Made by a program: the position numbers and the translations under genes. Below, piece by piece: positions 30,653-39,383 of a stretch of DNA of 64,000 nucleotides. Source of the DNA: Sphingopyxis sp. TUF1 (GTDB lineage: Bacteria; Pseudomonadota; Alphaproteobacteria; Sphingomonadales; Sphingomonadaceae). Under the pieces are notes generated by a model. It saw only the letters and a list, made by a program, of their open reading frames with translations. It did not search any database and had not been told where the DNA came from. The stretch covers positions 1,550,001 to 1,614,000 of the forward strand of contig NZ_CP144683.1 of NCBI RefSeq assembly GCF_036687315.1, written 5' to 3'. Positions within the stretch are counted from its first letter, which is position 1. Every line of letters starts with the position of its first letter.

Positions 30653-31275
30653 GGGACGCTGATAGTGCGTCCCGATTCACCGGGGAAGTCCTTGAATAAA
30701 GCTTCGGCCAATTTCGCGGCGGCAAGGCTCGGCTGGTTGGCCGGCGCCTTGACCGGCACCGCGGTCAGCGCGCGGCCTTCCCACAGGGCCTGACCGGTGG
30801 CAGCATCGTCGATGCGCACCGACAGCTGGAGATCGGCCATGCGCTTTGGACCGCCGCCAAGATTGATCCCGACGCCAAGGCCGACGCCCGATCCATAGCT
30901 GCCGGTCGAGCCGCCGACGCCGACCGACACGGGCGATCGCTTGCCGATGCTTTCGTGGTTCGCACGGTCGAAGCCGATCCGGACCTTGAGCGGCGCGCGC
31001 GTCCCGTCGGGGGCAGCGACGAGGCCCTGCAGCTGCAACTGACGTTCGACCGCGCTGCGATAGCTCGACCATTCGAGCGAGGGGGCGGTCGTGCCCGGCA
31101 TCGCCGCGGCGTCGCCAAGCGGCGCGGTATCGACGGTGTAGCGCGTCCCCGGCGCCCAGCCGGCGACGGCATTGCTGTGGAAACGGGTAACTTCGACGGG
31201 CGGGACCGCCGTGGCGCAGCCGCCAAGCGCAAGCGCTGCTGCGAAAGGCAGGGCGACGGAAAGATGACGCATCAT
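30649..31275 (-). CDS. DUF4136 lipoprotein
   Basis: The 208-residue lipoprotein starts [20 protein letters not shown], with the lipobox LGGC and lipidated Cys20. The remainder matches the DUF4136 pattern ([11 protein letters not shown] start, Gly-rich centre [24 protein letters not shown], and [14 protein letters not shown]). It is first in the operon with the M14 peptidase and GNAT genes. Function is unknown; an envelope role is inferred. One further ATG lies 7 codons upstream. Confidence 0.78.
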   Translation of the reverse strand: MMRHLSVALPFAAALALGGCATAVPPVEVTRFHSNAVAGWAPGTRYTVDTAPLGDAAAMPGTTAPSLEWSSYRSAVERQLQLQGLVAAPDGTRAPLKVRIGFDRANHESIGKRSPVSVGVGGSTGSYGSGVGLGVGINLGGGPKRMADLQLSVRIDDAATGQALWEGRALTAVPVKAPANQPSLAAAKLAEALFKDFPGESGRTISVP

Positions 31276-31357
31276 ATGCGCATCATGCGCCAGCAATTAT
31301 GGCTTGGCAATGAACAGCATGGCCGACGCGAACTATCGCGCGTCGGGCCCGGCCGGA

Positions 31358-32035
31358 TCAACGATAGAAGATGTGATTGTCGATCTGCGCGATCCGCGTC
31401 TTGCGCCAACCGGGCGAGACATAGCGCGCATGGAAGAAGAGCGCGCCGGGCGCGTGATTTTTCCAGCTGCCGTCGAGCGCGATCTGCGCGATCGCCACGG
31501 CATTGTCCCACTGGGCGCCCTCGCGGATCGCGGGCATCCGGCCACCACGCACAAAGCTGAACTGACTCTTTTGATGAACGACGCCGCACAGGCTTGTCGG
31601 GAAACGTCCCGACTGGGCACGGTTGATCACGACATGCGCGACCGCAAGCTGCCCGGGAAGCGATTCCCCGCGCGATTCGAAATAGACCGCACCGGCGAGG
31701 CAGCGCAGTTCACGATCGATCGTGGCGGGCTTAGGCGTCGCAGCGACGAGCGCCGCGAGCGACGCGGCGGTTACCGGAGGCGCCGCTTCGGTTTGGGGGG
31801 CGCCTTCATCCTGAAGGTCTTTTTGCTGGGCGACCGGCAACTGGGTCCCGGTCGGCAAATCCGCCTTCTGCACCTCGGGCGCATCGGCGCCGGGCAGGGT
31901 GATGGCGGGAAGATTGGCGTCGGCGGCAAGATCGCTTGCAAAACCGGGTTCCGCCAGAAACAGCATGGCGGCGGCAGTCATGCCGACGGCAGCCACGCTG
32001 GCCACGTTCAAAATGCGACTCATATTGTCCGTCAA
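31358..32035 (-). CDS. SleB-type cell wall hydrolase
   Basis: The 225-residue protein has an N-terminal hydrophobic signal or anchor (VASVAAVGMTAAAMLFLAEPGFA), a Pro/Ala-rich linker to about residue 100, and a Hydrolase_2 (SleB/CwlJ) domain with the catalytic glutamate in CLAGAVYFESRGES and AVAHVVINRAQSGRFP. It likely cuts peptidoglycan glycan strands in the periplasm during growth. It is a single-gene unit. Confidence 0.85.
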   Translation of the reverse strand: MTDNMSRILNVASVAAVGMTAAAMLFLAEPGFASDLAADANLPAITLPGADAPEVQKADLPTGTQLPVAQQKDLQDEGAPQTEAAPPVTAASLAALVAATPKPATIDRELRCLAGAVYFESRGESLPGQLAVAHVVINRAQSGRFPTSLCGVVHQKSQFSFVRGGRMPAIREGAQWDNAVAIAQIALDGSWKNHAPGALFFHARYVSPGWRKTRIAQIDNHIFYR

Positions 32036-32218
32036 AAGTGCGGCCGATGAACCGAAACTCTCAGAACAGGCGGGGGACTATGGTCCAATACCGCCTGCGG
32101 TCATCGTCCGACTGCGTGTCCAACCCGTTTCTCGCTGGATGCACCACCAGGCAGTGCAACCCGCAGGTCGACCTACGCGTTGTCGAATGGGCGCCAGCTA
32201 TTGTGCGCCGCAACAGAG

Positions 32219-32557
32219 TCAAGTTAACGCGGCCCACTCCGCGACGAGTTGTGCGGCATCTGCGATGTCCAGTTCAACGATCCATAGGTCAGGATCGGCG
32301 CGCTGCCGCCGCTCGCGATAGTTTGCGCGGGATTCACCATCTTTTGTGCCATCTGGTCCGACCGCCTCCCAGATATAGGTGCCATCGGCCGAAAATCGCC
32401 GTTCGAGCAGCAGGCCCGGTTCGCCGCGGTCGCTGCACTGGACAAGGATTATGCCCGACGTGTCGTCGCCTTTGGCGAGCACGGTTGCGAATCCCCCCGC
32501 CGCTTCGGTGCGGCGCAGCAGCAGGTCGACGAGGAAGCGGCTTTTCAGCCGGGGCAT
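32219..32557 (-). CDS. DUF1491 family protein
   Basis: The 112-residue protein of unknown function starts MPRLKSRFLVDLLLRRTEAAGG and contains GDDTSGIILVQ, then a conserved RRQRADPDLWIVELDIAD end, the DUF1491 pattern restricted to alphaproteobacteria. It lies 21 bases after ptsN on the same strand, suggesting co-transcription. Confidence 0.75.
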   Translation of the reverse strand: MPRLKSRFLVDLLLRRTEAAGGFATVLAKGDDTSGIILVQCSDRGEPGLLLERRFSADGTYIWEAVGPDGTKDGESRANYRERRQRADPDLWIVELDIADAAQLVAEWAALT

Positions 32558-32578
32558 GAAAAAATCCGCAGCGGCGGG

Positions 32579-33043
32579 TTACGCCGCGTCACGCGTTTCG
32601 GTGTCGGCGAGCAGCGCATACAGCGCCTCGTCGTTCTTGGCGCCGCGCAGTCGTTCAGCGATTGCTTCATTGCGAAGCATCCGCGAAACGCCCGCGAGTG
32701 CTTTGAGATGGTCGGCACCGGCATCGAGCGGCGAAAGCAGCACGAAGAGCAGGTCGACCGGCAAGCCATCGACCGCGTTGAAATCGATCGGCCGTGCGAG
32801 CTGAAGGAACAGGCCGCGCACGCCGCCGAGATCGGCCATCTTGGCGTGCGGCAGCGCAATGCCGCGGCCGAAGCCGGTCGATCCGAGCCGTTCGCGTTCG
32901 AGCAGGGCTTCGGCGACTTCGCCGGCATCGAGGCCGAGTGAGCGGCTGGCGAGATCGCCGACGAAGGGGAAAAGCGCTTTTTTCGAATCGATCTGCACAT
33001 GCGCGCGCACGGTCGCCGGATAAAGAAGGGAAGAAAGATTCAT
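32579..33043 (-). CDS. ptsN: PTS IIA-like nitrogen regulatory protein PtsN
   Basis: The 154-residue EIIA-Ntr domain protein is the last carrier of the nitrogen phosphotransferase relay. The phosphorylated His66 is in GRGIALPHAKM. LLERERLGSTGFG precedes it and the helical end matches the family. It lies 149 bases after hpf, the linkage seen downstream of rpoN in many proteobacteria, although rpoN itself is not here. Confidence 0.93.
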   Translation of the reverse strand: MNLSSLLYPATVRAHVQIDSKKALFPFVGDLASRSLGLDAGEVAEALLERERLGSTGFGRGIALPHAKMADLGGVRGLFLQLARPIDFNAVDGLPVDLLFVLLSPLDAGADHLKALAGVSRMLRNEAIAERLRGAKNDEALYALLADTETRDAA

Positions 33044-33192
33044 CGTCGGGTCAAATCTTGTTCAATGCCGGCCGCTGCCAGGAACATAGGCCGGCAGGCG
33101 GTCGCGGATCTGTCGTGGCAGCGCCCGCGCCATCCGGGCTTAGGGCATCGTTGGGCGCGGCCCTTAAGCCGGATGGCGAAGAAAATCCAGCC

Positions 33193-33768
33193 CTATCGTG
33201 GCTCGACCCAGCCGATCGTCCCGTCGTCGCGGCGATAGACCATATTATGCGCGCCGGTCTTGCTGTTGACGAACAGCAGCGCGTTGGTGTTGCGCAGATC
33301 GAGCATCATCACCGCGTCGGAGACGCTGCTGCTCGGAATATCAACGCGCGTTTCGGCGATGATCGCCGGCGCATCGCCCGCATCTTCCTCTTCGGCACCC
33401 GGATCAAAGACGGTGTAACTGGCGTTTTCCTCGATCTCGTCGACGGTCGGCGACGGCGCTCCGCCGCCATTATTATGATCCTTCAGCCGCCGCATATAGC
33501 GCCTGAGCTGCTTTTCGATGCGGTCGGCCGCGCCCTCGAACGCGACATGCGCGTCCTGCGCCTGGCCGTGCCCCTTCAGCACCAGTCCCTGCATGACATG
33601 CGCAACGATGTCGCATTGAAAACTGTCGTGCGGACCCTTGCCGAAGGTCGCGTGCGCGCCGATCGCACGCGAAAAATATTTGTCGGCAATCGCGTTCATC
33701 CGGTCCGCGACATGCGCCTGCAGCGCTTCGCCGGTTTCGATCTGGTGGCCAGAGACGCGGATTTCCAT
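33193..33768 (-). CDS. hpf: Ribosome hibernation promoting factor, long form
   Basis: The 191-residue long HPF dimerises 70S ribosomes into inactive 100S particles. Residues 1-100 form the S30AE domain (MEIRVSGHQIETGEALQAHVADRM...FEGAADRIEKQLRRYMRRLKDH), a linker follows, and the C-terminal dimerisation domain has MMLDLRNTNALLFVNSKTGAHNMVYRRDDGTIGWVEP. It is expected to be induced on slow growth. It is followed by ptsN. Confidence 0.95.
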   Translation of the reverse strand: MEIRVSGHQIETGEALQAHVADRMNAIADKYFSRAIGAHATFGKGPHDSFQCDIVAHVMQGLVLKGHGQAQDAHVAFEGAADRIEKQLRRYMRRLKDHNNGGGAPSPTVDEIEENASYTVFDPGAEEEDAGDAPAIIAETRVDIPSSSVSDAVMMLDLRNTNALLFVNSKTGAHNMVYRRDDGTIGWVEPR

Positions 33769-33813
33769 TTTTCTTCTCCTTCTATGGCCGGTGCGACGAC
33801 AATGGGAGAGTCG

Positions 33814-34512
33814 TCACACCGTATCGAGCCACAGCGGCTGGTTCAGCCCTGCGACAAATTCGGCGTGGCGCGCAAGTTCGGCGGCCGACGCCATATGCGG
33901 CCGCGGTTCGCGAAACGGCCGCGCGGGACCGCGCGGAATAACCGGGCCAGCCTCGGGCGAAACGGTCGCCGCGGCCGATGCGGCGAGGCCAAGCCCGATC
34001 TGCCGCCCGCCGGTCATCTCGATGTAAAGATGCGCGAGCAGCTCGGCATCGAGCAGCGCGCCATGCTTGACGCGGTGGCTGCGATCGATGCCGTAGCGGG
34101 TGCAGAGCGCATCGAGACTGTGCTTCGCGCCGGGATGAAGTTTCCGCGCCATCTGCACCGTGCAGCACATGCGCGCCATGTCGAGCGCGGGACGGCCGAT
34201 GCGCGCGAGCTCGGCATTGACGAAGCCGAAGTCGAACGCGGCATTGTGCGCGATCAGCGGCGCATCGCCGAAAAATTCGAGCAGCTCGTCGACGCGCGAG
34301 GCAAAGAGCGGCTTGTCGGACAGGAACTGGATCGATAGCCCGTGGACGGCCTCAGCTGCCGCAGGCATGTCGCGTTCGGGGTTGAAATAGGCGTGAAAGG
34401 TGACGCCGGTCTCGCGGCGGTCGATCAGTTCGACACATCCGATTTCGACCAGCCGGTCCCCGGTTTTGGGATCGAAACCCGTGGTTTCGGTATCGAAAAT
34501 AATCTCACGCAT
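33814..34512 (-). CDS. dnaQ: DNA polymerase III epsilon subunit (proofreading exonuclease)
   Basis: The 232-residue 3'-5' exonuclease of the replicative polymerase core has Exo I IIFDTETTGFDP (Asp7 and Glu9), Exo II LIAHNAAFDFGFVNAEL and Exo III HGALLDAELLAHLY. The C-terminal region holds the tail that binds the alpha subunit. It lies 19 bases after coaE, about 3 kb left of oriC. Confidence 0.96.
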   Translation of the reverse strand: MREIIFDTETTGFDPKTGDRLVEIGCVELIDRRETGVTFHAYFNPERDMPAAAEAVHGLSIQFLSDKPLFASRVDELLEFFGDAPLIAHNAAFDFGFVNAELARIGRPALDMARMCCTVQMARKLHPGAKHSLDALCTRYGIDRSHRVKHGALLDAELLAHLYIEMTGGRQIGLGLAASAAATVSPEAGPVIPRGPARPFREPRPHMASAAELARHAEFVAGLNQPLWLDTV

Positions 34513-34531
34513 CGAAGGGATAATCTGGACC

Positions 34532-35155
34532 CTATCGGGCGCGGAAACAAGAGGCGATGAAGCGAATCTGGCGGTGCGTTTCGCTTTTCGGGCGGCCCGT
34601 TTCGATGATGAAATCGGCGCGCGCGCGCTTGACGCGGTCGGGCACCTGGAGGCGGCGGATTGCCTTGAGCTTCGCGGCGGTCATACCCGGCCGGCGCATC
34701 ACGCGCCTGCGCTGCATCCACGCGGGCGCCGACACGACGGCGATCGCGCCGACGCGCCGCCAGCCGCCCTTTTCGAACAGCAGCGGAATATCGAGCACGA
34801 CGACGTCGCGCGCGCGGTGCTTGGCCAGAAAGCGTTTCTGGGCGCGGAAAACCGCCGGATGGACGATCGCTTCGAGCGCGGCGAGTTCGTGCGTGTTGCC
34901 GAGTACCCGCGCGCCGAGCTTCTGCCGATCAACGCCCTTTGGCCCCGTCGTGCCCGGAAAGCGCGCCTCGATCGCCGCGACCAGCGCGCCGCCCGGACCC
35001 TGTAATCGGTGCACCGCGGCATCGGCGTCGAAGACCGGAACACCCTCGCGCTCGAACATTGCCGCTGCGGTCGATTTGCCCATGCCGATCGAGCCGGTGA
35101 GGCCGAGCAGGAAGGGGCGGCGGAGCGGCAGGTGCGGGCGCTTGAAGTGACTCAT
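34532..35155 (-). CDS. coaE: Dephospho-CoA kinase
   Basis: The 207-residue enzyme performs the last step of coenzyme A synthesis. The P-loop LTGSIGMGKSTAAAMF is near residues 18-33, and VFDADAAVHRL and VVLDIPLLFEKG are family signatures. An N-terminal extension of about 12 residues precedes the core; a later start is not available. It overlaps aroE by 4 bases. Confidence 0.95.
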   Translation of the reverse strand: MSHFKRPHLPLRRPFLLGLTGSIGMGKSTAAAMFEREGVPVFDADAAVHRLQGPGGALVAAIEARFPGTTGPKGVDRQKLGARVLGNTHELAALEAIVHPAVFRAQKRFLAKHRARDVVVLDIPLLFEKGGWRRVGAIAVVSAPAWMQRRRVMRRPGMTAAKLKAIRRLQVPDRVKRARADFIIETGRPKSETHRQIRFIASCFRAR

Positions 35156-35964
35156 GCCGCCAGCAGTGCGCGAAGCTCGTCGTCGCGGCCTTCAGGCGGT
35201 GACATGCCGAAGAACAGCTCGAAGGCGAGCGCCGCCTGCCCGATCAGCATGTCGAGCCCATCGACGGTATCGAGCCCGCGCGCCTCGGCGGCCTTGAGGA
35301 GGCCCGTCCGGAGCGGCGAATAGACAAGGTCATAGACGATCGCATCGTCCGGAAGCGACGGCAGGTCGAGGTCGAGCGGCGGCTGACCCGTCATGCCGAG
35401 ACTGCTCGAATTGACGAGCAGATGCACTGGCGGCAGCGCGGCGTCGAGCGCGACGACGTCGCCCTTGAGCCCGAAAGTCGCGAGCAGGCCCATCGCCTTC
35501 AAGGGCGAGCGATTGAAGATCGTCACCTTGCCGACATTGGCCCGCGCCAGCGCGAACAGCACGGCGCGCGCCGCGCCGCCGGCGCCGACGACCGCGACCG
35601 GCGCATCCTCAAGGTCGAGTTCGGCCAGCGGGGAATAGAATCCCGCGGCGTCGGTGTTGGTCCCGATCAGCACCCCGTCGGGCTGGCGCACGATCGTGTT
35701 CATCGCGCCGATCGTGCCGCGAATGTCGCCCGGATCGTCGACCAGATCCATGACCGCGGCCTTGTGCGGCATGGTGACGTTGCATCCGCGCCAGTCGGGA
35801 TCGGCGCGGCGTTCGGCGATATAGGAAGCGAGGTCGTCGGACTTTACATGCGCGCGGCGATAATCGCCGTCGATGCCGAGCGCATCGAGCCAGAATTTAT
35901 GAATCAACGGCGATTTCGATTGCGCGATCGGATCGCCGATCACTTCCGCATAGGGCCTGCTCAT
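35152..35964 (-). CDS. aroE: Shikimate dehydrogenase (NADP)
   Basis: The 270-residue enzyme reduces 3-dehydroshikimate in aromatic amino acid synthesis. The start at 35964 gives MSRPYAEVIGDPIAQSKSPLIHKFW, the standard N-terminus. CNVTMPHKAAVMDLVD carries the catalytic Lys, NTDAAGFYSPL follows, and VVGAGGAARAVLFAL is the NADP-binding loop. It overlaps both maf and coaE by 4 bases. Confidence 0.95.
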   Translation of the reverse strand: MSRPYAEVIGDPIAQSKSPLIHKFWLDALGIDGDYRRAHVKSDDLASYIAERRADPDWRGCNVTMPHKAAVMDLVDDPGDIRGTIGAMNTIVRQPDGVLIGTNTDAAGFYSPLAELDLEDAPVAVVGAGGAARAVLFALARANVGKVTIFNRSPLKAMGLLATFGLKGDVVALDAALPPVHLLVNSSSLGMTGQPPLDLDLPSLPDDAIVYDLVYSPLRTGLLKAAEARGLDTVDGLDMLIGQAALAFELFFGMSPPEGRDDELRALLAA

Positions 35965-36557
35965 TGCGGCGCCAGTCCGATAGTGCGCAGCCACGCCAAC
36001 AGGAGAAGCATCGGCATTCCGACGATGGTCCAGGGGTCGCCCTCGACCCGGTCGAACAATTGCACGCCCGCTCCCTCGATTTCGTAACAGCCCACCGTCC
36101 AGCGGATGCTATCCCAGTTTTGCGCGACATAGTCGGTAATGAAGCCATCGGACAAGGGCCGCATCCACAGCTTCGCCTCACCGATCGCCCGCCACACCGG
36201 CGCCCCGTCGCGCGCGGCGACCACCGCGCTGAACAGCCGGTGGCGCGTGCCCGCCATGCGCCGGAGATGGTCGGCGGCGTCCTCCGGGCTTTCGGGCTTC
36301 GTCAGCATCGTCCCATCGTCGAGCACGAGCGTCGAGTCCGCGCCGAGCACTGTCACGCCGGGAAGCCGCGACGAGATTTTGACCGCCTTGGCTTCGGCAA
36401 GCGCGTCCGCAATGTTGCGCGGCGTCTGCCCGGCGGCGAGCAGCGACGCGGTGAGCGCTTCCTCGTCGACATGCGCTGCGGTCGCCTCGAACACCAGCCC
36501 GGCGGCACGGAGCATTGCGGCGCGGCCACTGCTTTGCGAGGCGAGGACCAGGCTCAT
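35961..36557 (-). CDS. maf: Maf-family nucleotide pyrophosphatase
   Basis: The 198-residue Maf protein starts at 36557 (MSLVLASQSSGRAAMLRAAGL). Members hydrolyse non-canonical or specific NTPs and affect septation. VLGADSTLVLDDGTMLTKP carries the catalytic Asp region and RFL-like LWMRPLSDGFITDYV follows. The second Pro-Arg of the usual S-P-R-R motif reads Ser-Gly-Arg here. It overlaps ppsR and aroE by 4 bases each. Confidence 0.9.
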   Translation of the reverse strand: MSLVLASQSSGRAAMLRAAGLVFEATAAHVDEEALTASLLAAGQTPRNIADALAEAKAVKISSRLPGVTVLGADSTLVLDDGTMLTKPESPEDAADHLRRMAGTRHRLFSAVVAARDGAPVWRAIGEAKLWMRPLSDGFITDYVAQNWDSIRWTVGCYEIEGAGVQLFDRVEGDPWTIVGMPMLLLLAWLRTIGLAPQ

Positions 36558-37366
36558 GCGCTCGCGCGATCCTCGACGAGCTTGATCACCGCCGCCGCGG
36601 TTTCCTCGATCGAGCGGCGCGTCACGTCGATTACCGGCCATCCGTTGTCGGCGAACATCCGCCGCGCATAGGCCAGCTCGGCCTTGACGCGTTCTTCATC
36701 GACATAGCTCGTCTCGGGCGCCTGGTTTAATGAAAGCAGACGATTGCGGCGGACCTGAACGAGGCGATCGAGCCCCGTGGTAAGCCCGACCACCATCGGG
36801 CGCTTCAGGTCGAACAGCGCGGCGGGCGGCGGCGATTCGGGAACGATCGGAATATTCGCGGTCTTGAACCCGCGGTTGGCGAGATAGATGCTCGTCGGGG
36901 TTTTCGACGTGCGCGATACGCCCGCAAGAATGATGTCCGCCTGCTCCCAATTCTCCCAGCCGATGCCATCGTCGTGCGCAACGGTGAACTGGATCGCCTC
37001 GACCCGGGCGAAATAGGCGGCGTCGAGAGCATGTTGTCGTCCCGGGCGGCCCTTCGCTTCCTGCCCGAGCATCCGCGAGAGTGCGTCGGTCACCGCATCG
37101 AGCGCGGCCACGGTCGGCAGGTTGAGTATTCCCGCACGACGTTCGAGGCTGCTGCGCAGCTCACCGTTGACGAGCGTGAAAAGGATCATGCCGGGACTCG
37201 CCTGCACTTCGGCCATGATGCGGTCGAGATGCGATTCGGATCGCACCATCGGCCAGAAATGGCGCACGACCTCGACATCGTCGAACTGCGCGATGGCCGC
37301 CTTGGCGATATTTTCCAGCGTTTCGCCCGTGGAGTCGGATATAAGGTGCAAGTGGAGGCGGCCCAT
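36554..37366 (-). CDS. ppsR: Pyruvate, water dikinase (PEP synthase) regulatory protein, DUF299
   Basis: The 270-residue bifunctional kinase/pyrophosphorylase starts MGRLHLHLISDSTGETLENIAKA. Its P-loop-like motif is GVSRTSKTPTSIYLANRG. Family members regulate PEP synthase or pyruvate phosphate dikinase by Thr phosphorylation. The target gene is not in the window. It is the first gene left of oriC, and the start is inferred from the conserved N-terminus; the frame is open into the origin. Confidence 0.9.
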   Translation of the reverse strand: MGRLHLHLISDSTGETLENIAKAAIAQFDDVEVVRHFWPMVRSESHLDRIMAEVQASPGMILFTLVNGELRSSLERRAGILNLPTVAALDAVTDALSRMLGQEAKGRPGRQHALDAAYFARVEAIQFTVAHDDGIGWENWEQADIILAGVSRTSKTPTSIYLANRGFKTANIPIVPESPPPAALFDLKRPMVVGLTTGLDRLVQVRRNRLLSLNQAPETSYVDEERVKAELAYARRMFADNGWPVIDVTRRSIEETAAAVIKLVEDRASA

Positions 37367-37445
37367 CGCCCCGCTTTCGGGCGCAGCGGAAAAAAAGGCA
37401 ATAGGTCCGCAACCTCTCCAGCATCTCGGGGACGACCACAGAGCC

Positions 37446-37454
37446 TGTGGATAA
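37446..37454 (-). promoter_or_regulatory. DnaA box 1
   Basis: The plus strand reads TGTGGATAA, the exact reverse complement of the consensus TTATCCACA. Confidence 0.85.
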
Positions 37455-37526
37455 GTTTGGCAAAAGCGTCGGGATGATTTCGGCACGCGCAATTCATCCC
37501 CCGCCGCGCCGATTCCGCTCCCGTGC

Positions 37527-37535
37527 TTATCCACA
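37527..37535 (+). promoter_or_regulatory. DnaA box 2
   Basis: A perfect TTATCCACA. Its start is exactly 20 bases from that of box 3, so both lie on about the same face of the helix. Confidence 0.87.
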
Positions 37536-37546
37536 TGGGATGAATC

Positions 37547-37555
37547 TTATCCACA
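37547..37555 (+). promoter_or_regulatory. DnaA box 3
   Basis: A perfect TTATCCACA in the same orientation as box 2, followed by the degenerate reverse box TGTGAATTA at 37559-37567. Confidence 0.87.
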
Positions 37556-37681
37556 TGCTGTGAATTAGGGGGAAAGCGGCCGACGACTCTGCGGACGATG
37601 GCAACTGACGGCGAGTCAAGCTGTTGGCAAAGTGGGCGCCCCGGCCTAAAGCCGCCTTGTCCGCCGACCTACAAACCACCA

Positions 37682-37704
37682 CAATATTATTAAATATTAT
37701 ATGA
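37682..37704. other. AT-rich candidate DNA unwinding element
   Basis: This stretch (CAATATTATTAAATATTATATG) is almost free of G and C in a GC-rich genome. It ends about 20 bases before the hemE start codon, so it may also overlap the hemE promoter. Confidence 0.7.
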
Positions 37705-37723
37705 TGAGAGAAAGAGGGGCCGC

Positions 37724-38752
37724 GTGAAGGCGTCACCGAAGAACCTCCTCGCGGCGCTGCGCGGGGTGCGACACGAGCGGCCCCCGCTCTGGCTCATGCG
37801 GCAGGCGGGTCGTTATCTTCCCGAATATCGCGCCCTTCGCGAGACCAAGGGCGGTTTCCTCGAACTATGCTACGATCCCGAAGCCGCGGCTGAAGTCACT
37901 TTGCAACCCATCCGGCGTTTCGGGTTCGACGGTTCGATTCTCTTTTCGGACATTCTTGTGATCCCGCACGCGCTCGGCCAGCATCTGTGGTTCGAGGCGG
38001 GCGAAGGTCCGCGACTGGCGCCGCCGCTCGTCGACAGCGCCTTGACGTCCCTCGAAGCCGCGCCGCAGCGGCTCGACCCGGTCTATGCGACCGTCGCGCG
38101 CGTCGCAGCGTCGCTGCCATCCGAAACGACCTTTCTCGGCTTTGCGGGAAGCCCGTGGACCGTCGCCACCTATATGGTCGCGGGGCAGGGATCGAAGGAC
38201 CAGGCGGCGGCGCGGCGTATGGCCTATGGCGATCCCGCGGCGTTCCAGGCGATCATCGATGCGATCGTCGATTTGACCGTCACCTATTTATCCGGCCAGA
38301 TCGAACATGGCGTCGATGCGGTGCAGCTTTTCGACAGCTGGGCGGGCAGCCTCAGCCCGGCGCAGTTCGAACAATGGGTGATCGCCCCCAACGCCGAGAT
38401 CGTCCGCCGTCTCAAGGCGCTGCACCCCGACACGCCGATCATCGGCTTTCCGAAGGGCGCGGGGGGCAAGCTTCGCGCCTATGCCGACGAAACCCGCGTC
38501 GATGCGATCGGCCTCGACGAAACGGTCGATCCCGCCTGGGCCGATGCCGCCTTGCCGCCACATCTTCCAGTACAGGGCAATCTCGACCCGCTCGCGCTCG
38601 TCGCAGGCGGGTCCGCACTCGACGCCGCCATCGACCGCATCCTTGCAGCATTCCCGGTGCGTCCCCATATCTTCAACCTGGGCCACGGGATCGTTCCCGA
38701 CACCCCGATCGCCCATGTCGAACATCTGATCAAACGCGTTCGCGGCGGATAA
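37724..38752 (+). CDS. hemE: Uroporphyrinogen decarboxylase
   Basis: The 342-residue heme-pathway enzyme converts uroporphyrinogen III to coproporphyrinogen III. The GTG start at 37724 has AGAGGGG just upstream. Signatures are PLWLMRQAGRYLPEYR (residues 21-36), GSILFSDILVIP with the catalytic Asp, and GFAGSPWTVATYM. It is the first gene right of oriC, with hemJ one base downstream. Confidence 0.97.
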   Translation: MKASPKNLLAALRGVRHERPPLWLMRQAGRYLPEYRALRETKGGFLELCYDPEAAAEVTLQPIRRFGFDGSILFSDILVIPHALGQHLWFEAGEGPRLAPPLVDSALTSLEAAPQRLDPVYATVARVAASLPSETTFLGFAGSPWTVATYMVAGQGSKDQAAARRMAYGDPAAFQAIIDAIVDLTVTYLSGQIEHGVDAVQLFDSWAGSLSPAQFEQWVIAPNAEIVRRLKALHPDTPIIGFPKGAGGKLRAYADETRVDAIGLDETVDPAWADAALPPHLPVQGNLDPLALVAGGSALDAAIDRILAAFPVRPHIFNLGHGIVPDTPIAHVEHLIKRVRGG

Positions 38753-38753
38753 T

Positions 38754-39203
38754 ATGGCAGACTGGGCAGGATTTTTGGGGGCGACGATGCTTTGGGTCAA
38801 AGCCGCGCATATTATTTTCGTGATCTTTCTGATGGCCGGCCTTTTCATGATGCCACGCTTCTTCGTCTATCACCAGCAGGCCGCGGTCGGGTCCGACGAA
38901 GACAAGAAATGGATCGAGCGCGAGGACCGGCTGCGGCGGATCATTTTGAACCCGTCGTTGACCATCGTCTGGATTCTTGGGCTGACGCTTGCCTTCAACG
39001 GCAATTATTGGGGCGAGACCTGGTTCATCGCCAAATTCATCCTCGTATTCGCGCTGTCGGGCTATCACGGCTGGTTGATCGGTTATTTCAAGAAGCTCCG
39101 TCAGGGCGAGCGGCCGCTCACCGAAAAGCAGCTGCGGATGCTCAACGAGGTTCCCGGCGTCGCCGCGGCGATCATCGTCATCCTCGCGGTCGTCCGGCCC
39201 TGA
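38754..39203 (+). CDS. hemJ: Protoporphyrinogen IX oxidase HemJ
   Basis: The 149-residue integral membrane protein of the HemJ (UPF0093) family oxidises protoporphyrinogen in organisms lacking HemG/HemY. Conserved histidines lie in WVKAAHIIFVIFLMAGLFMMPRFFVYH (His19 and His40), and SGYHGWLIGYFKKL follows with a conserved Lys. Four membrane segments are visible. It starts 1 base after hemE, so two heme genes form an operon at the origin. Some members begin at the internal MLWVKA. Confidence 0.9.
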   Translation: MADWAGFLGATMLWVKAAHIIFVIFLMAGLFMMPRFFVYHQQAAVGSDEDKKWIEREDRLRRIILNPSLTIVWILGLTLAFNGNYWGETWFIAKFILVFALSGYHGWLIGYFKKLRQGERPLTEKQLRMLNEVPGVAAAIIVILAVVRP

Positions 39204-39247
39204 ACGGCTTGGCGGATTGGCCGCTGGCGAGCGTTAGCGGACATAGT

Positions 39248-39383
39248 ATCCTCCCTGTGGCGCAGCCATGGGGAGGTGGCAGCGCGAAGCGCTGACGGAG
39301 GGGCTATGGCGCTGACGTTTCAGCCCCTCCACCACCGCCTGCGGCGGCGGTCCCCCTCCCCATCGCTACGCGACAGGGAGGAT
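39248..39383. repeat. Family B repeat, copy 2
   Basis: The 136-bp element has the same ends as copy 1 (ATCCTCCCTGTGG and CAGGGAGGAT) and nearly the same left half, while the centre is diverged (CCACCGCCTGCGGCGGCGG). It lies between hemJ and rho, both plus strand. Confidence 0.88.

Larger units (their letters stand above)
37367..37723. other. oriC: Probable chromosomal replication origin (oriC)
   Basis: This 357-base gene-free region lies between divergent ppsR and hemE. It contains three perfect TTATCCACA DnaA boxes (37446-37454 minus, 37527-37535 and 37547-37555 plus), one 7/9 box (37559-37567), repeated GGGATGA(A/T)T words, and next to hemE an AT-only run (37682-37702) suitable as the unwinding element. 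An origin beside hemE is established in Caulobacter and other alphaproteobacteria. Flanking genes mostly point outward. This is inference from sequence, but several independent signs agree. Confidence 0.9.
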
